Part shown: positions 16,804 to 24,565 of the stretch, one piece after another | Layout of the letters: the number at the start of each line of letters is the position of its first letter | Position numbering within the stretch: the stretch's first letter is position 1 | Source of the DNA: Proteobacteria bacterium HN_bin10 | Lineage (GTDB): Bacteria > Pseudomonadota > Alphaproteobacteria > Caulobacterales > Aquidulcibacteraceae | Length of the DNA: 64,000 nt | Reading direction: 5' to 3' | Assembly (NCBI GenBank): GCA_002083515.1 | Contig: LWDN01000022.1 | Coordinates: 96,820 to 160,819, forward strand | Notes under the pieces: model-generated | Seen by the model: only the letters and a program-made list of their open reading frames with translations | Told to the model about the DNA's origin: nothing | The model's database searches: none | Made by a program: the position numbers and the translations under genes

Positions 16804-17675
16804 CGCTTCTCCGCCGCTTTAGCCTCAACCCACAACTGTTCCATGTCGTCCAGCGGCTGGGGGCCGGTGCGGCCGGCGGCGGCGAGCGCACGCTCAATGT
16901 ATTGGAAGCGGCGGGTGAACTTGGCATTGGCGCGGCGCAGCGCGTCTTCGGGATCGACCTTAAGCTTGCGGGCGAGATTGGCCATGACGAAGAGGATGTC
17001 GCCCATCTCTTCGGCGATGTGATCCTGATCTCCGCTGGCGTCGGCGGCTTTCAGTTCCGCCAGCTCCTCGTCGAGCTTCGCCAGCACCTCTTTCGAACTC
17101 GGCCAATCGAAATTGATGCGCGCGGCGCGCTTGGTCAGCTTCTCGGCGCGCATCAGCGCGGGGAGGGCCATGGCCACATCGTCCAGCAGCGACCCGCCCT
17201 TGGCCGCGCGCTTCTCGGCCTTGAGCGTCTCCCAGGCTTGAGTCTGCTGCTCTGCCGTGCGCCCGTCGCCGGCTTCGGCGAACACGTGCGGATGGCGCTC
17301 GATCATCTTGTCGGCGAGTGCTTGGGCGACGTCGGCAAAATCGAACGCGCCAAGCTCTTCGGCCATGCGGGCGTGGAAGGCGACTTGGAACAGAAGATCG
17401 CCCAGCTCTTCCTTGAGCGCGGCCATGTCCGTGCGCTCGATGGCGTCGGCGACCTCGTAGGCTTCCTCGATCGTGTACGGCGCGATTGTTCCGAAGCTCT
17501 GCTCGATATCCCAGGGGCAGCCGCGCTCCGGGTCGCGCAGCCGCGCCATCACATCGAGCACGGCCTGGGTGGCGGCGGCGTTCCGCAAGGAGCCTTCAGA
17601 CCCGCTGCGGACCTGAAGGTCCGCGGTCCTCTCTGCGCTCTTTTCTGTCGCCTTTTCAGCACCTTGGCCTGGCAT
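16800..17675 (-). CDS. mazG: Nucleoside triphosphate pyrophosphohydrolase MazG, with a repeat-derived N-terminus
   Basis: Hydrolyses nucleoside triphosphates to monophosphates and pyrophosphate, cleaning the nucleotide pool or tuning alarmone levels. Two tandem MazG domains are visible: the first has GCPWDIEQSFGTIAPY, TIEEAYEVADAI and EELGDLLFQV with the metal-binding Glu/Asp residues; the second has ELAELKAADAS and EEMGDILFVMANLARKL. It is 291 residues, but the first ~35 (before ATQAVLDVMARLRDP) are not part of the fold. Residues TADLQVRS are encoded by a palindrome at about 17605-17630, suggesting an inserted repeat extended the frame. The start at 17675 is the only ATG upstream of the conserved part. 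Confidence 0.94.
   Translation of the reverse strand: MPGQGAEKATEKSAERTADLQVRSGSEGSLRNAAATQAVLDVMARLRDPERGCPWDIEQSFGTIAPYTIEEAYEVADAIERTDMAALKEELGDLLFQVAFHARMAEELGAFDFADVAQALADKMIERHPHVFAEAGDGRTAEQQTQAWETLKAEKRAAKGGSLLDDVAMALPALMRAEKLTKRAARINFDWPSSKEVLAKLDEELAELKAADASGDQDHIAEEMGDILFVMANLARKLKVDPEDALRRANAKFTRRFQYIERALAAAGRTGPQPLDDMEQLWVEAKAAEKR
17605..17630. repeat. Palindrome inside the 5' end of mazG
   Basis: GCGGACCTGAAGGTCCGC (17607-17624) is a perfect hairpin resembling the small internal hairpins of family B elements (GCGGGCCTGAAGGCCCGC at 48363-48380 on the other strand). It lies in frame within the non-conserved N-terminal codons of mazG. Confidence 0.6.
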
Positions 17676-17718
17676 ACAAATCTCGCATAAGATAGATTAT
17701 GGGAAACGACAGATCGAC

Positions 17719-18534
17719 TCAGATCGCGAAGTCGCCCGCCCAGCCATCGTACGCCGGTTCGACGCGCGCCGGCAGCCTCGCCCTCAGCGGCTGATAGTCC
17801 AGATCGATGTGCATGTTGGTCAGTAGCGCGTGCGCCGGCTTCAGCCGTTCGATCCATTCCAGCGCGCGCGCCACATGTGCGTGCGTCGGATGCGGCGTGT
17901 CGCGCAGCGCATCGACGATCCAGAGCGCCAAGCCGCCAAGCTGCGCGAACGTCGTCTCCGGCATGTTCACCAGATCGTTCGAGTACGCGATCGGCCCGAC
18001 GCGGAAACCGAGCGACTTCGAGAAGCCGTGATCCTGTTCGAGGGGCAGCACGTCGAGTTTGCCGCCTGGCCCGTTGATGGTCACCGGCACAAGCGGCGTC
18101 AGCTGGCCAGCGTCGCGCGCGATGGCCGGATAGCCGCCCTCGCTGACGAAGGCGTAGCCGAAGCGCTGCATGAAGCTGGCGCGCGTGCTGGCGTCGATCC
18201 AAGTCGGGATCTGGCGGCGCGCCTTGATGAAGAAGGCGCGGATGTCGTCGAAGCCGTGGATCTGGTCGGCATGGTCGTGGCTGATGAGCACGGCGTCGAG
18301 ATGCGAGGGCCCCGCCGCCGCCAGCTGCTGGCGCAGCTCCGGGGGCGTGTCGATCAGCACCGTGGTCGCCTCTTCCGGCGCGGTCGCCGCCCCGCTCCAC
18401 TTCTGCAGCATGATCCCGCAGCGCGTGCGTCGGTTCCTCGGTTCATTCGGATCGCACACGCCCCAATCGCCGGTGGCGCGCGGCACGCCGCCCGACGAGC
18501 CGCAGCCGAGCACGGTGATGCGCAGCGTGGCCAT
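17719..18534 (-). CDS. MBL-fold metallo-hydrolase, PhnP-like
   Basis: 271-residue metallo-beta-lactamase-fold hydrolase, probably a phosphodiesterase. The start LRITVLGCGSSGGVPR and the metal motif SHDHADQIHGFDD (HxHxDH variant, about residues 78-90) match the PhnP/cyclic phosphodiesterase group; further metal ligands are likely in LEQDHGFSKSLGF and TNMHIDLDY. The frame is open to 18636, but the ATG at 18534 has AGGAG at a good distance and begins the conserved strand. It lies downstream of tatD and upstream of mazG, an order often seen in alphaproteobacteria (tatD-MBL-mazG). Substrate unknown. Confidence 0.88.
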   Translation of the reverse strand: MATLRITVLGCGSSGGVPRATGDWGVCDPNEPRNRRTRCGIMLQKWSGAATAPEEATTVLIDTPPELRQQLAAAGPSHLDAVLISHDHADQIHGFDDIRAFFIKARRQIPTWIDASTRASFMQRFGYAFVSEGGYPAIARDAGQLTPLVPVTINGPGGKLDVLPLEQDHGFSKSLGFRVGPIAYSNDLVNMPETTFAQLGGLALWIVDALRDTPHPTHAHVARALEWIERLKPAHALLTNMHIDLDYQPLRARLPARVEPAYDGWAGDFAI

Positions 18535-18555
18535 TACGCGCAGCTCCTGCTCGCA

Positions 18556-18690
18556 CTTGATGGGCGAGCTGTCGGCGCGCATAGCGCGACGACTGAGTGG
18601 GTGATTGCGCCGCTGTTTGCTTGTCCGAGCCGCCACCCACTCCGTCCGCGAACGGCGTTCGCGGACACCTCGCCCATCAAGGGCGAGGAT
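18556..18690. repeat. Composite palindromic element between tatD and the metallo-hydrolase gene
   Basis: Several nested inverted sequences: TTGATGGGCG (18558-18567) against CGCCCATCAA (18671-18680), GAGTGGGTG against CACCCACTC inside them, a hairpin GTCCGCGAACGG/CGTTCGCGGAC (18644-18666) and CCTCGCCCATCAAGGGCGAGG-type stem (18668-18688). It fills most of the 187-bp gap and may act as a terminator or a mobile repeat remnant. Confidence 0.6.
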
Positions 18691-18721
18691 GGAGATCCAG
18701 CCTGCGGGGAGCTGCTCATTT

Positions 18722-19513
18722 TCATCCCGTCACCCGCCGCACGCCCGGAAACAGCCGAAAGAAATTATCCGCGAGCAGGGCGCTGCACTCGGTTTCGTCC
18801 AAGCCTCTAAGCTTGGCGAACGCGGTTTGCACGTGCGCGACGTGCATGGGTTCGCAGCGTTGGCCGCGGTGCGGAATAGGGGCCAGATAGGGGCAATCGG
18901 TTTCGAGGATGACGCGATCCAGAGGCGCTTCCCGCGCGATGGCGCGCACGTCGTCGGCGTTCTTGAAGGTCATGATGCCGGAGAAGGAAAAATACGCGCC
19001 GATTTTGAGTGCGCGCCGCGCCAGTTCCGGGCCGCTCGTGTAGCAGTGCATGAGAATGCGAAGAGGGCCCTTCCCCGCCTCTTCCTCCAGCAAATCCGCC
19101 ATGGCCTCATCGGCCTCGCGCGTGTGGATGATCAGCGTCTTGTCGAGCGTGTGCGCCGCCTTCGCGTGGGCGCGAAAAACCGCGACTTGATCCGCGAGAG
19201 GGCTGAACTTGTAGTGCTGATCGAGGCCGGTTTCCCCTACTCCGACCACCCTCTCGTGCCGCCCCATTTCGATCAGGCGCTCGGCCGTGAGGTCGAGGTG
19301 ATCCTTGGCGTAGTGCGGATGGGCGCCGACGCTGGCGTAGATGTCCTCATGCGCCTCGGCGATGGCGATAACTCGGCCGAAATTCTCGATCCTGTCGCAA
19401 ATGGTGATCATGCGCGCCACGCCGGCTTCGCGTGCGCGCGCTATGACCGCCTCGCGATCGCCGTCGAACGCGTGGTGGTGCAAGTTGACATGGCTGTCGA
19501 TCAACAACGTCAT
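18722..19513 (-). CDS. tatD: TatD-family metal-dependent hydrolase
   Basis: 263-residue TIM-barrel hydrolase, a 3'-5' exonuclease/DNase or related enzyme. The first metal motif normally reads DxHxH; here it is LIDSHVNLHHHAF, with an extra Asn/Leu spacing (DSHVNLHH) as in the common YcfH/TatD subgroup. GVGETGLDQHYKF, TLIIHTREADEAM, LMHCYTSG and LETDCPYLAPIPHRG supply the other ligands. The ATG overlaps the holB stop (ATGA), so it is part of the rlpA-dac-holB-tatD strand run. Alphaproteobacteria usually have tmk and metG in this block; both are missing here. Confidence 0.94.
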   Translation of the reverse strand: MTLLIDSHVNLHHHAFDGDREAVIARAREAGVARMITICDRIENFGRVIAIAEAHEDIYASVGAHPHYAKDHLDLTAERLIEMGRHERVVGVGETGLDQHYKFSPLADQVAVFRAHAKAAHTLDKTLIIHTREADEAMADLLEEEAGKGPLRILMHCYTSGPELARRALKIGAYFSFSGIMTFKNADDVRAIAREAPLDRVILETDCPYLAPIPHRGQRCEPMHVAHVQTAFAKLRGLDETECSALLADNFFRLFPGVRRVTG

Positions 19514-20505
19514 CGCCGCGCCGCTCCGGCGCGATCCAATATGCCGGCGGCGCGCGCCAGCGCGTGTTTGGGATCCATATCGAGACCCTCGGCCTCGCCG
19601 CGTAGCGTCTCAAGCGCCGACCATGCCTCCGCCCAGTGTTCGCCGCCCTGCTCCACGCCGGCGGCGCGCGTCCATTCGCCGGCAAGCTCAAGCACGCCGG
19701 CAAGTTTCTCAAACGGCTCGCCGCTCATCTTGTCGTAGAGTCCGCCGAGCAGCGCCGCCGATGCGCCGCGCGCGATTTCAGCGTGCGCGCGCTTGGGATC
19801 GGCGCCTGCGGTGTCCACGCCCTGCGCCTTCAGCGCAATGGCGCGGCCGGGCCGACCCTTTGCCAACGCCACAATGCTGGCATCGGCGCCGCTGGCCTGT
19901 CGCACGAGCGGATCGCTCAAGGGTTTCAGCGCCAAACGCCGGCAGCGCGAACGGATCGTCGGCAGGATCGCGCCCGGCGCATGACACACGAGCAGCAACA
20001 CCGAACGCGCCGGCGGCTCCTCGAGCGTCTTCAGGATGGCGTTGGCGGCGTTGCGGTTGAGATCGTCGACAGCGTCGACGATGGCCACGCGCATGCCGCC
20101 CTCGGACGGCGCCAGCGAAAAGAAATGGCCGAGGTCACGCGCATCGTCGACCGCGATTTCGCGCCGTGGCTTGCCGCGATCGTTCAGACCACGGCGCAGC
20201 ACGAAGAGATCGGGATGCGACAGCGCCATCACGCGGCGCGAAACTGGATCTTCCGGATCGGCGTCGAACGGGCGCGGGCCGATGCGTTTCGCGCCGAGAG
20301 CGACGCGCGCGAGCCGATAGGCAAGCGTCGCCTTGCCCAGACCTTTGGGACCGGCGAGCAGCCAGGCGTGATGCATGCGTCCGCCGCGCAAGCCCGCGTC
20401 CATCGCAGTTTCTTCCGCTTCATGGCCGACGAACGAAAACGTCTGGCGCGGATGCGGCGCACCCGGTTCCTTGTCCAGTTCGGGGGCGGGCTTCTCGGCC
20501 TTCAT
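19510..20505 (-). CDS. holB: DNA polymerase III subunit delta' (clamp loader)
   Basis: 331-residue clamp-loader subunit. Conserved start is after a short acidic leader: HPRQTFSFVGHEAEE, then the P-loop-like LAGPKGLGKATLAYRLA (about 50-66), VDAVDDLNRNAANAILKTLEEPP with the sensor region and LLLVCHAPGAILPTIRSRCRRL (SRC motif) about 150-180. No zinc-finger cysteines are seen. The ATG at 20505 lies 8 bp after the carboxypeptidase stop; an upstream ATG at 20550 would overlap that gene. The C-terminal third is alanine-rich and poorly conserved, as usual. Confidence 0.92.
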   Translation of the reverse strand: MKAEKPAPELDKEPGAPHPRQTFSFVGHEAEETAMDAGLRGGRMHHAWLLAGPKGLGKATLAYRLARVALGAKRIGPRPFDADPEDPVSRRVMALSHPDLFVLRRGLNDRGKPRREIAVDDARDLGHFFSLAPSEGGMRVAIVDAVDDLNRNAANAILKTLEEPPARSVLLLVCHAPGAILPTIRSRCRRLALKPLSDPLVRQASGADASIVALAKGRPGRAIALKAQGVDTAGADPKRAHAEIARGASAALLGGLYDKMSGEPFEKLAGVLELAGEWTRAAGVEQGGEHWAEAWSALETLRGEAEGLDMDPKHALARAAGILDRAGAARR

Positions 20506-20513
20506 GCGCCCTA

Positions 20514-21704
20514 TCAAGGGCCGAAGAAGGTCAGGCGCAAGCCCTCCCAAGCGCGGGAAAACCAGTTGGCGCGCCCTATTCTGCGCCCGGCTGCCAGCGG
20601 GAATTCCTGGGTTTGGAAGTCGGGACCCTCGATCACCAGGCGCGCCACCACATCGCCCTCGGCGATCGGCGCGCGCAACGGGCCATCGTAGACGATGTGC
20701 GCGGTGAGCGCGTCCTGCACGCCGCGCGGGCCGCCGATGACGATCGCCTGCTGCGCCACCAGCGGCACCGCGCGCCGCGATCCGAGCCGCACCTGCGCTT
20801 CGCCGAGTTGCTCGCCCGCCGCCGCGATCTGCGCCACGGCATAGTCATTGAACGCCGCGCGCATCAGGCGCTGGGCCTCGCTGTTGCGCGACGCCATGGT
20901 CGGCAGGCCGTTGAACACAATGATGCGGCGCTGACCGTTCAGCACCGCCGAGCCGATGAGGCCATAACCGGACGCGTCGGTGTGGCCTGTCTTGACGCCG
21001 TCGGCGCCGGCGAAGGCGCCAAGCAACGGGTTGCGGTTCTGCTGCGTGCGGTTGTTGAAGGTGAACTGGCGGCGCGAATAGACGGGATAGAATTCAGGGT
21101 AGGTCTGGATCAGATGCCGCGCCAGGCGCGCGAGATCGGCCGAACTGATGCGCTGCTCTGGATCGTCGACGCCGGTCACGTTTCTGAAGCGGGCAGTGCG
21201 CAGACCGAGTTCTTCAGCGCGGCGGTTCATCAGCGCCACGAACGCCTCTTCCGAACCGGCGATGCCTTCGGCCAGCACGACGCAGGCGTCGTTGGCGGAG
21301 ACGATCACCGCGCCTTGCAGCAAATCGCTGACCGCGACCTCGGCATTGATCGGCAGGAACATGTGCGAGCCGGACGACATCGCCCCATGTTCGCGCCACG
21401 CATATTCGCTCACACGAAAGCGCGTCGCCATGGTGATCTCGCGCGCGCGCAGCCGCTCGAGCACGATCAGCACCGTCATGAGTTTTGCCATCGACGCCGG
21501 CGGGATCGGCGCGTCGCAATCGTCACAGCGCAGGATGGCGCCCGATGCGCCGTCCATGATGGTGATATGCTGAGCGACGGCGGGAGCGGGCGGCGGCGCC
21601 GGTTCACGGCGCGCACGGCGGCGCTGGGCGTCCGCGTCAGGTGCGAGCGCCAACACCACCAATGCCGCCAACGCCACTGCGCCAAGCTTGCGCTGAGAAA
21701 TCAT
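20514..21704 (-). CDS. Serine-type D-Ala-D-Ala carboxypeptidase (PBP5/6 family)
   Basis: 396-residue penicillin-binding protein that trims the terminal D-alanine of peptidoglycan pentapeptides in the periplasm. A signal peptide (about 1-26, ending ADAQ) follows the ATG at 21704. Catalytic motifs: SMAK (Ser71, Lys74), SAN (IVSANDACV) and KTG (DGVKTGHTDASG). A PBP5-type C-terminal beta domain follows from about 300, ending in FFSRAWEGLRLTFFGP (given as WFSRAWEGLRLTFFGP), an amphipathic tail that could hold it to the membrane. It lies between rlpA and holB on the same strand. Confidence 0.94.
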   Translation of the reverse strand: MISQRKLGAVALAALVVLALAPDADAQRRRARREPAPPPAPAVAQHITIMDGASGAILRCDDCDAPIPPASMAKLMTVLIVLERLRAREITMATRFRVSEYAWREHGAMSSGSHMFLPINAEVAVSDLLQGAVIVSANDACVVLAEGIAGSEEAFVALMNRRAEELGLRTARFRNVTGVDDPEQRISSADLARLARHLIQTYPEFYPVYSRRQFTFNNRTQQNRNPLLGAFAGADGVKTGHTDASGYGLIGSAVLNGQRRIIVFNGLPTMASRNSEAQRLMRAAFNDYAVAQIAAAGEQLGEAQVRLGSRRAVPLVAQQAIVIGGPRGVQDALTAHIVYDGPLRAPIAEGDVVARLVIEGPDFQTQEFPLAAGRRIGRANWFSRAWEGLRLTFFGP

Positions 21705-21786
21705 GCCATCCCGCCGAATCGTGCGCGCGTTTTGCGCCAAGCTAGTGAAGCAGACCGGCGCGGCGTTTTCACGTCAACAGAAGCGC

Positions 21787-22968
21787 TCAGCGCGAGGCGA
21801 CGACGCTTTCGCCATAGCCCAGATCGCTCAGAGTGCGGCGGGCGGCGTCCGCCTCTTCGCGGCTCGTCCAGGGCCCGATGCGAACCCGGAACAATTCCAC
21901 GCCCGAGGCGGTCTGGCGCACGTCCATGACCACGGGACCGGCGGCCGCGACCTGGGCGCGGACGCGCTGGGCGTTGGCGGGATCGGAATAAGCGCCGACC
22001 TGGACAAAGTAGCCGCCGACAACAGACACGGGCGCCGGCCCAGTCTCAACCGGGGCACCGGCCAGTTCGGCGCTTTCCACAGGTGGCGGGAGCAGGGAGC
22101 GGGGCCCCTGCTCCGCAGTCTGCTGAGGCTGCGGGACAGCAGGGACGCGGGTGGAAGCGGGGGCAGGCGTCCCATCGGCGCTGACGCGGCGCGGGGCGGG
22201 GCCGAGGTAGCGCACATGGACGCGCGTCTGGCCGGCTTGCTCGAAACCGAGCGCCTGGGCGCCGGCGCGTGACATATCGATCAGGCGCTCACCGACGAAC
22301 GGTCCGCGATCGTTCACCCGCACGATCACCTCGCGCCCGTTCTCGAGATTGGTGACCTGCACGAGGCTCGGGATCGGCAGCGTCGGGTGGGCCGCGGTGA
22401 GCGCGTCCTGATCGAAGGTCTCGCCGCTGGCGGTGCGTTGGCCATGAAACTGGGCGCCATACCAGGAGGCCGTGCCGGTCTGGGCGTAGCCGGGTTCCGG
22501 CGTCGGGACGTACCAGCGGCCATTGGCTTCGTAAGGCGGGCCGACGCGCTCGCGCTCGAGCCAAGCGGGAGCGCCCTGCTCCGGCGCTGACGGCGCAGGG
22601 GCTTGCGCTGCGGGCTGTTCGTAACGGGCCGGGGTCAGCACGACGGGGCCGCTGGCCTCTTCCTCATTGTCTTCGAGCTCGCTGACCGGTTGTTCGATCA
22701 CGACGGGTTGGGCGCGGCGCGCTTCCGGGCGGCGCAGATCGATGACCGCTCCGCGCGGGCGGCGCTCTCCGCCGCCATAGCCATAAGAGTTTTCGTCGCC
22801 GCCGGAGAGCCCGCTCGAGCCCAGCGACGCGGTCTGTGTGACCGCCGGCGCTGCTGCGCCAGCCTGCCCTGCATACGTGATCGGCGCGCGCTGCGCGGAC
22901 GCGGGCGTCGTGAGCGCGGCGGCGCTCATGCAAGAAAGCAGCAGGACTTGGACTGTACGGCGCAACAT
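21787..22968 (-). CDS. rlpA: RlpA-like septal ring lytic transglycosylase with SPOR domain
   Basis: 393 residues. A signal peptide (about 1-26, ending ASAQ) is followed by a long low-complexity linker, a double-psi beta-barrel domain (about 160-250; GTASWYGAQFHGQRTASGE and VRVNDRGPFVGERLIDMS) and a C-terminal SPOR domain (about 315-390; GGYFVQVGAYSDPANAQRV) that binds denuded glycan strands at the division site. RlpA cleaves peptide-free glycan and helps daughter-cell separation. The ATG at 22968 is preferred over a TTG at 22980. It leads a same-strand run with the D,D-carboxypeptidase, holB and tatD. Confidence 0.93.
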   Translation of the reverse strand: MLRRTVQVLLLSCMSAAALTTPASAQRAPITYAGQAGAAAPAVTQTASLGSSGLSGGDENSYGYGGGERRPRGAVIDLRRPEARRAQPVVIEQPVSELEDNEEEASGPVVLTPARYEQPAAQAPAPSAPEQGAPAWLERERVGPPYEANGRWYVPTPEPGYAQTGTASWYGAQFHGQRTASGETFDQDALTAAHPTLPIPSLVQVTNLENGREVIVRVNDRGPFVGERLIDMSRAGAQALGFEQAGQTRVHVRYLGPAPRRVSADGTPAPASTRVPAVPQPQQTAEQGPRSLLPPPVESAELAGAPVETGPAPVSVVGGYFVQVGAYSDPANAQRVRAQVAAAGPVVMDVRQTASGVELFRVRIGPWTSREEADAARRTLSDLGYGESVVASR

Positions 22969-23079
22969 GTACGACCCCAACGCAAGCGAGGCTCGCTTAT
23001 ACGGGCGCGGGGCTTTAGGCCGCGTAAGGATTTATCCTTTTTTCAGGTTCACCAATAACGTCTGTTCACCACAAGGAAT

Positions 23080-23169
23080 TGGCGGATGGGGTGAGATTCG
23101 AACTCACGGTGGGCTTGCACCCACGCCGGTTTTCAAGACCGGTGCCTTAAACCACTCGGCCACCCATCC
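23080..23169 (-). tRNA. tRNA-Ser (UGA anticodon)
   Basis: 90-nt class II tRNA read on the minus strand: acceptor stem GGATGGG/CCCATCC, D-arm GGCCGAGTGGTTTAAGGC, anticodon arm CCGGTCTTGAAAACCGG with anticodon UGA (complement of 23133-23135), a long variable arm GTGGGTGCAAGCCCAC typical of serine tRNAs, T-arm with GTTCGAATC, discriminator G and an encoded CCA. It lies between rlpA and scoB. Confidence 0.97.
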
Positions 23170-23176
23170 AGCTTGG

Positions 23177-23824
23177 CTAGCGCAGCGCGTTGACGAACGG
23201 CGCTTCCGTCTTGGCGGTGATATCGTCGAGGGACACGCCGTCCGCAAGCTCTATCAGCTTCATCGGCGCGGTCCCGTGCTTATCGATCTCGAAGACGCCG
23301 AGATCGGTGATGACCAGATCGACGACGTTGACGCCGGTGAGCGGCAGCGTGCAGGACTTCAGGAGTTTTGAAGCGCCCTCTTTCGAAGTGTGCTCCATCA
23401 CCACCACCACGCGCTTGACGCCGGCGACCAGATCCATCGCCCCGCCCATGCCTTTGACCATCTTGCCGGGCACCATCCAGTTGGCGAGATCGCCCCGATC
23501 GGTGACCTCCATGGCGCCCAGGATCGACAGATCGATATGGCCGCCGCGGATCATGGCGAATGAGTCTGCACTAGAGAAATACGAGGTCTTGGCGAGCGCC
23601 GTGATCGTCTGCTTTCCGGCGTTGATGAGATCGGCGTCAACCTCGTCCTCATACGGGAAGGGACCCATGCCGAGCATGCCGTTCTCGCTTTGCAGCGTCA
23701 CTTCCATGCCGTCAGGAATGTAGTTCGCCACCAGCGTCGGAATGCCGATGCCCAGGTTCACATAGAAGCCATCGCGCAATTCCTTTGCAGCGCGCTGAGC
23801 AAGTTGATCGCGGGACCAGGGCAT
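23177..23824 (-). CDS. scoB: 3-oxoacid CoA-transferase subunit B
   Basis: 215-residue beta subunit of succinyl-CoA:3-ketoacid CoA-transferase, which activates acetoacetate by transferring CoA from succinyl-CoA. GFYVNLGIGIPTLVANYIP and SENGMLGMGPFP contain the catalytic glutamate (SENG, about residue 47). The rest (VPGKMVKGMGGAMDLVAG, TLPLTGVNVVDLVITDLGVF) matches the family along its full length. The ATG overlaps the stop of the preceding 61-codon gene by one base (TAATG), so translation is probably coupled. Its partner subunit scoA lies upstream on the same strand but is separated by two extra genes. Confidence 0.95.
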   Translation of the reverse strand: MPWSRDQLAQRAAKELRDGFYVNLGIGIPTLVANYIPDGMEVTLQSENGMLGMGPFPYEDEVDADLINAGKQTITALAKTSYFSSADSFAMIRGGHIDLSILGAMEVTDRGDLANWMVPGKMVKGMGGAMDLVAGVKRVVVVMEHTSKEGASKLLKSCTLPLTGVNVVDLVITDLGVFEIDKHGTAPMKLIELADGVSLDDITAKTEAPFVNALR

Positions 23825-24009
23825 TAGCGGCGCTCCGAAAGGGTGTGCTGCTGCATGCCCTCACGCATGGCCTTGCCCAGTTCGATCTCGTTGGTCCGCA
23901 ATTTATCGAGCATGTCGAGTTTTTCCTCGAAGGAAAGCCGCGCCAGCTCTGTGCGCGCGCGGTCCTTGCGCGCCAGGATGTCGGAAATATCGGGATAGGT
24001 TCTATTCAT
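23824..24009 (-). CDS. Small protein (61 aa) between the nucleotidyltransferase-like gene and scoB
   Basis: 61 residues, predicted mostly helical with alternating charge (PDISDILARKDRARTELARL, FEEKLDMLDKLRTNEIEL). Short proteins of this ARK...LSFEEK...LR type are found beside nucleotidyltransferase-like genes, by my recollection of the pattern rather than a search. It starts 10 bp after the upstream gene's stop and shares one base with the scoB start, so it is locked into the operon. An antitoxin or accessory subunit for the nucleotidyltransferase is the most natural guess. Confidence 0.75.
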   Translation of the reverse strand: MNRTYPDISDILARKDRARTELARLSFEEKLDMLDKLRTNEIELGKAMREGMQQHTLSERR

Positions 24010-24019
24010 CTTCCACCCA

Positions 24020-24565
24020 TCATAACGCCAGCGCGTCCGTTCGCCCAGACTTTAGGCAGAACGCGCGCCACGCGTCCTTCAAGCCGTGGCGGACGATCAC
24101 TGCCTTCAGGGCCGGGAGGTCTACCGCGTTCGTGTTGAGGAACGTCTCAACGCGCGCAAGGTCCTTGAGCCGGCCTACGCTTATTGCCTTTGCCACGATG
24201 TGCTCCGGTTTGAGCACACGCGCCGTGGTCGGGCCTATCTGAGTCAGAGCCGCATCGCGAAGAGACTCCTCGTCGAGTTCCGAGGCGGCCGGGATAAACT
24301 GAACCGGCCAGCCTTCAACGACGACGCCAACATCGCGACGTTCGTTGTAGCCGAGTTCCGCGAGCGCCGATTCTATAGGCGACAGCAACAAGAGTCCCGA
24401 CTGCGTTCCGCTGAAATCTCCGACAGAAACGAGGATGTCCAGGTCTTGCGTCGATATCGGCTCGATATAGGCCAAAGCGGCGACCGCGCCGGTGATCGCG
24501 TAGTTCTTGATCACGCCTCGCGCCGCCAATTGCGCGACAACTTCGATGGCTTTTCGCATCGTCAT
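24020..24565 (-). CDS. Nucleotidyltransferase-like protein inside the scoAB operon
   Basis: 181 residues. A nucleotidyltransferase core is suggested by NYAITGAVAALAYIEP followed by STQDLDILVSV (about 22-50): a G-[GS]-like loop (here Gly-Ala), then the DxD metal pair as DLD. Later parts, VVEGWPVQFIPAASELDEES and LKPEHIVAKAISVGRLKDLARV (about 145-160), resemble the AbiEii/DUF6036-type group in which a Lys and Arg/Asp follow. Such proteins act as toxins or abortive-infection factors or have unknown roles. The ATG overlaps the scoA stop (ATGA), showing full integration into the CoA-transferase operon. The Ser-to-Ala change in the G[GS] loop could lower activity. Confidence 0.75.
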   Translation of the reverse strand: MTMRKAIEVVAQLAARGVIKNYAITGAVAALAYIEPISTQDLDILVSVGDFSGTQSGLLLLSPIESALAELGYNERRDVGVVVEGWPVQFIPAASELDEESLRDAALTQIGPTTARVLKPEHIVAKAISVGRLKDLARVETFLNTNAVDLPALKAVIVRHGLKDAWRAFCLKSGRTDALAL

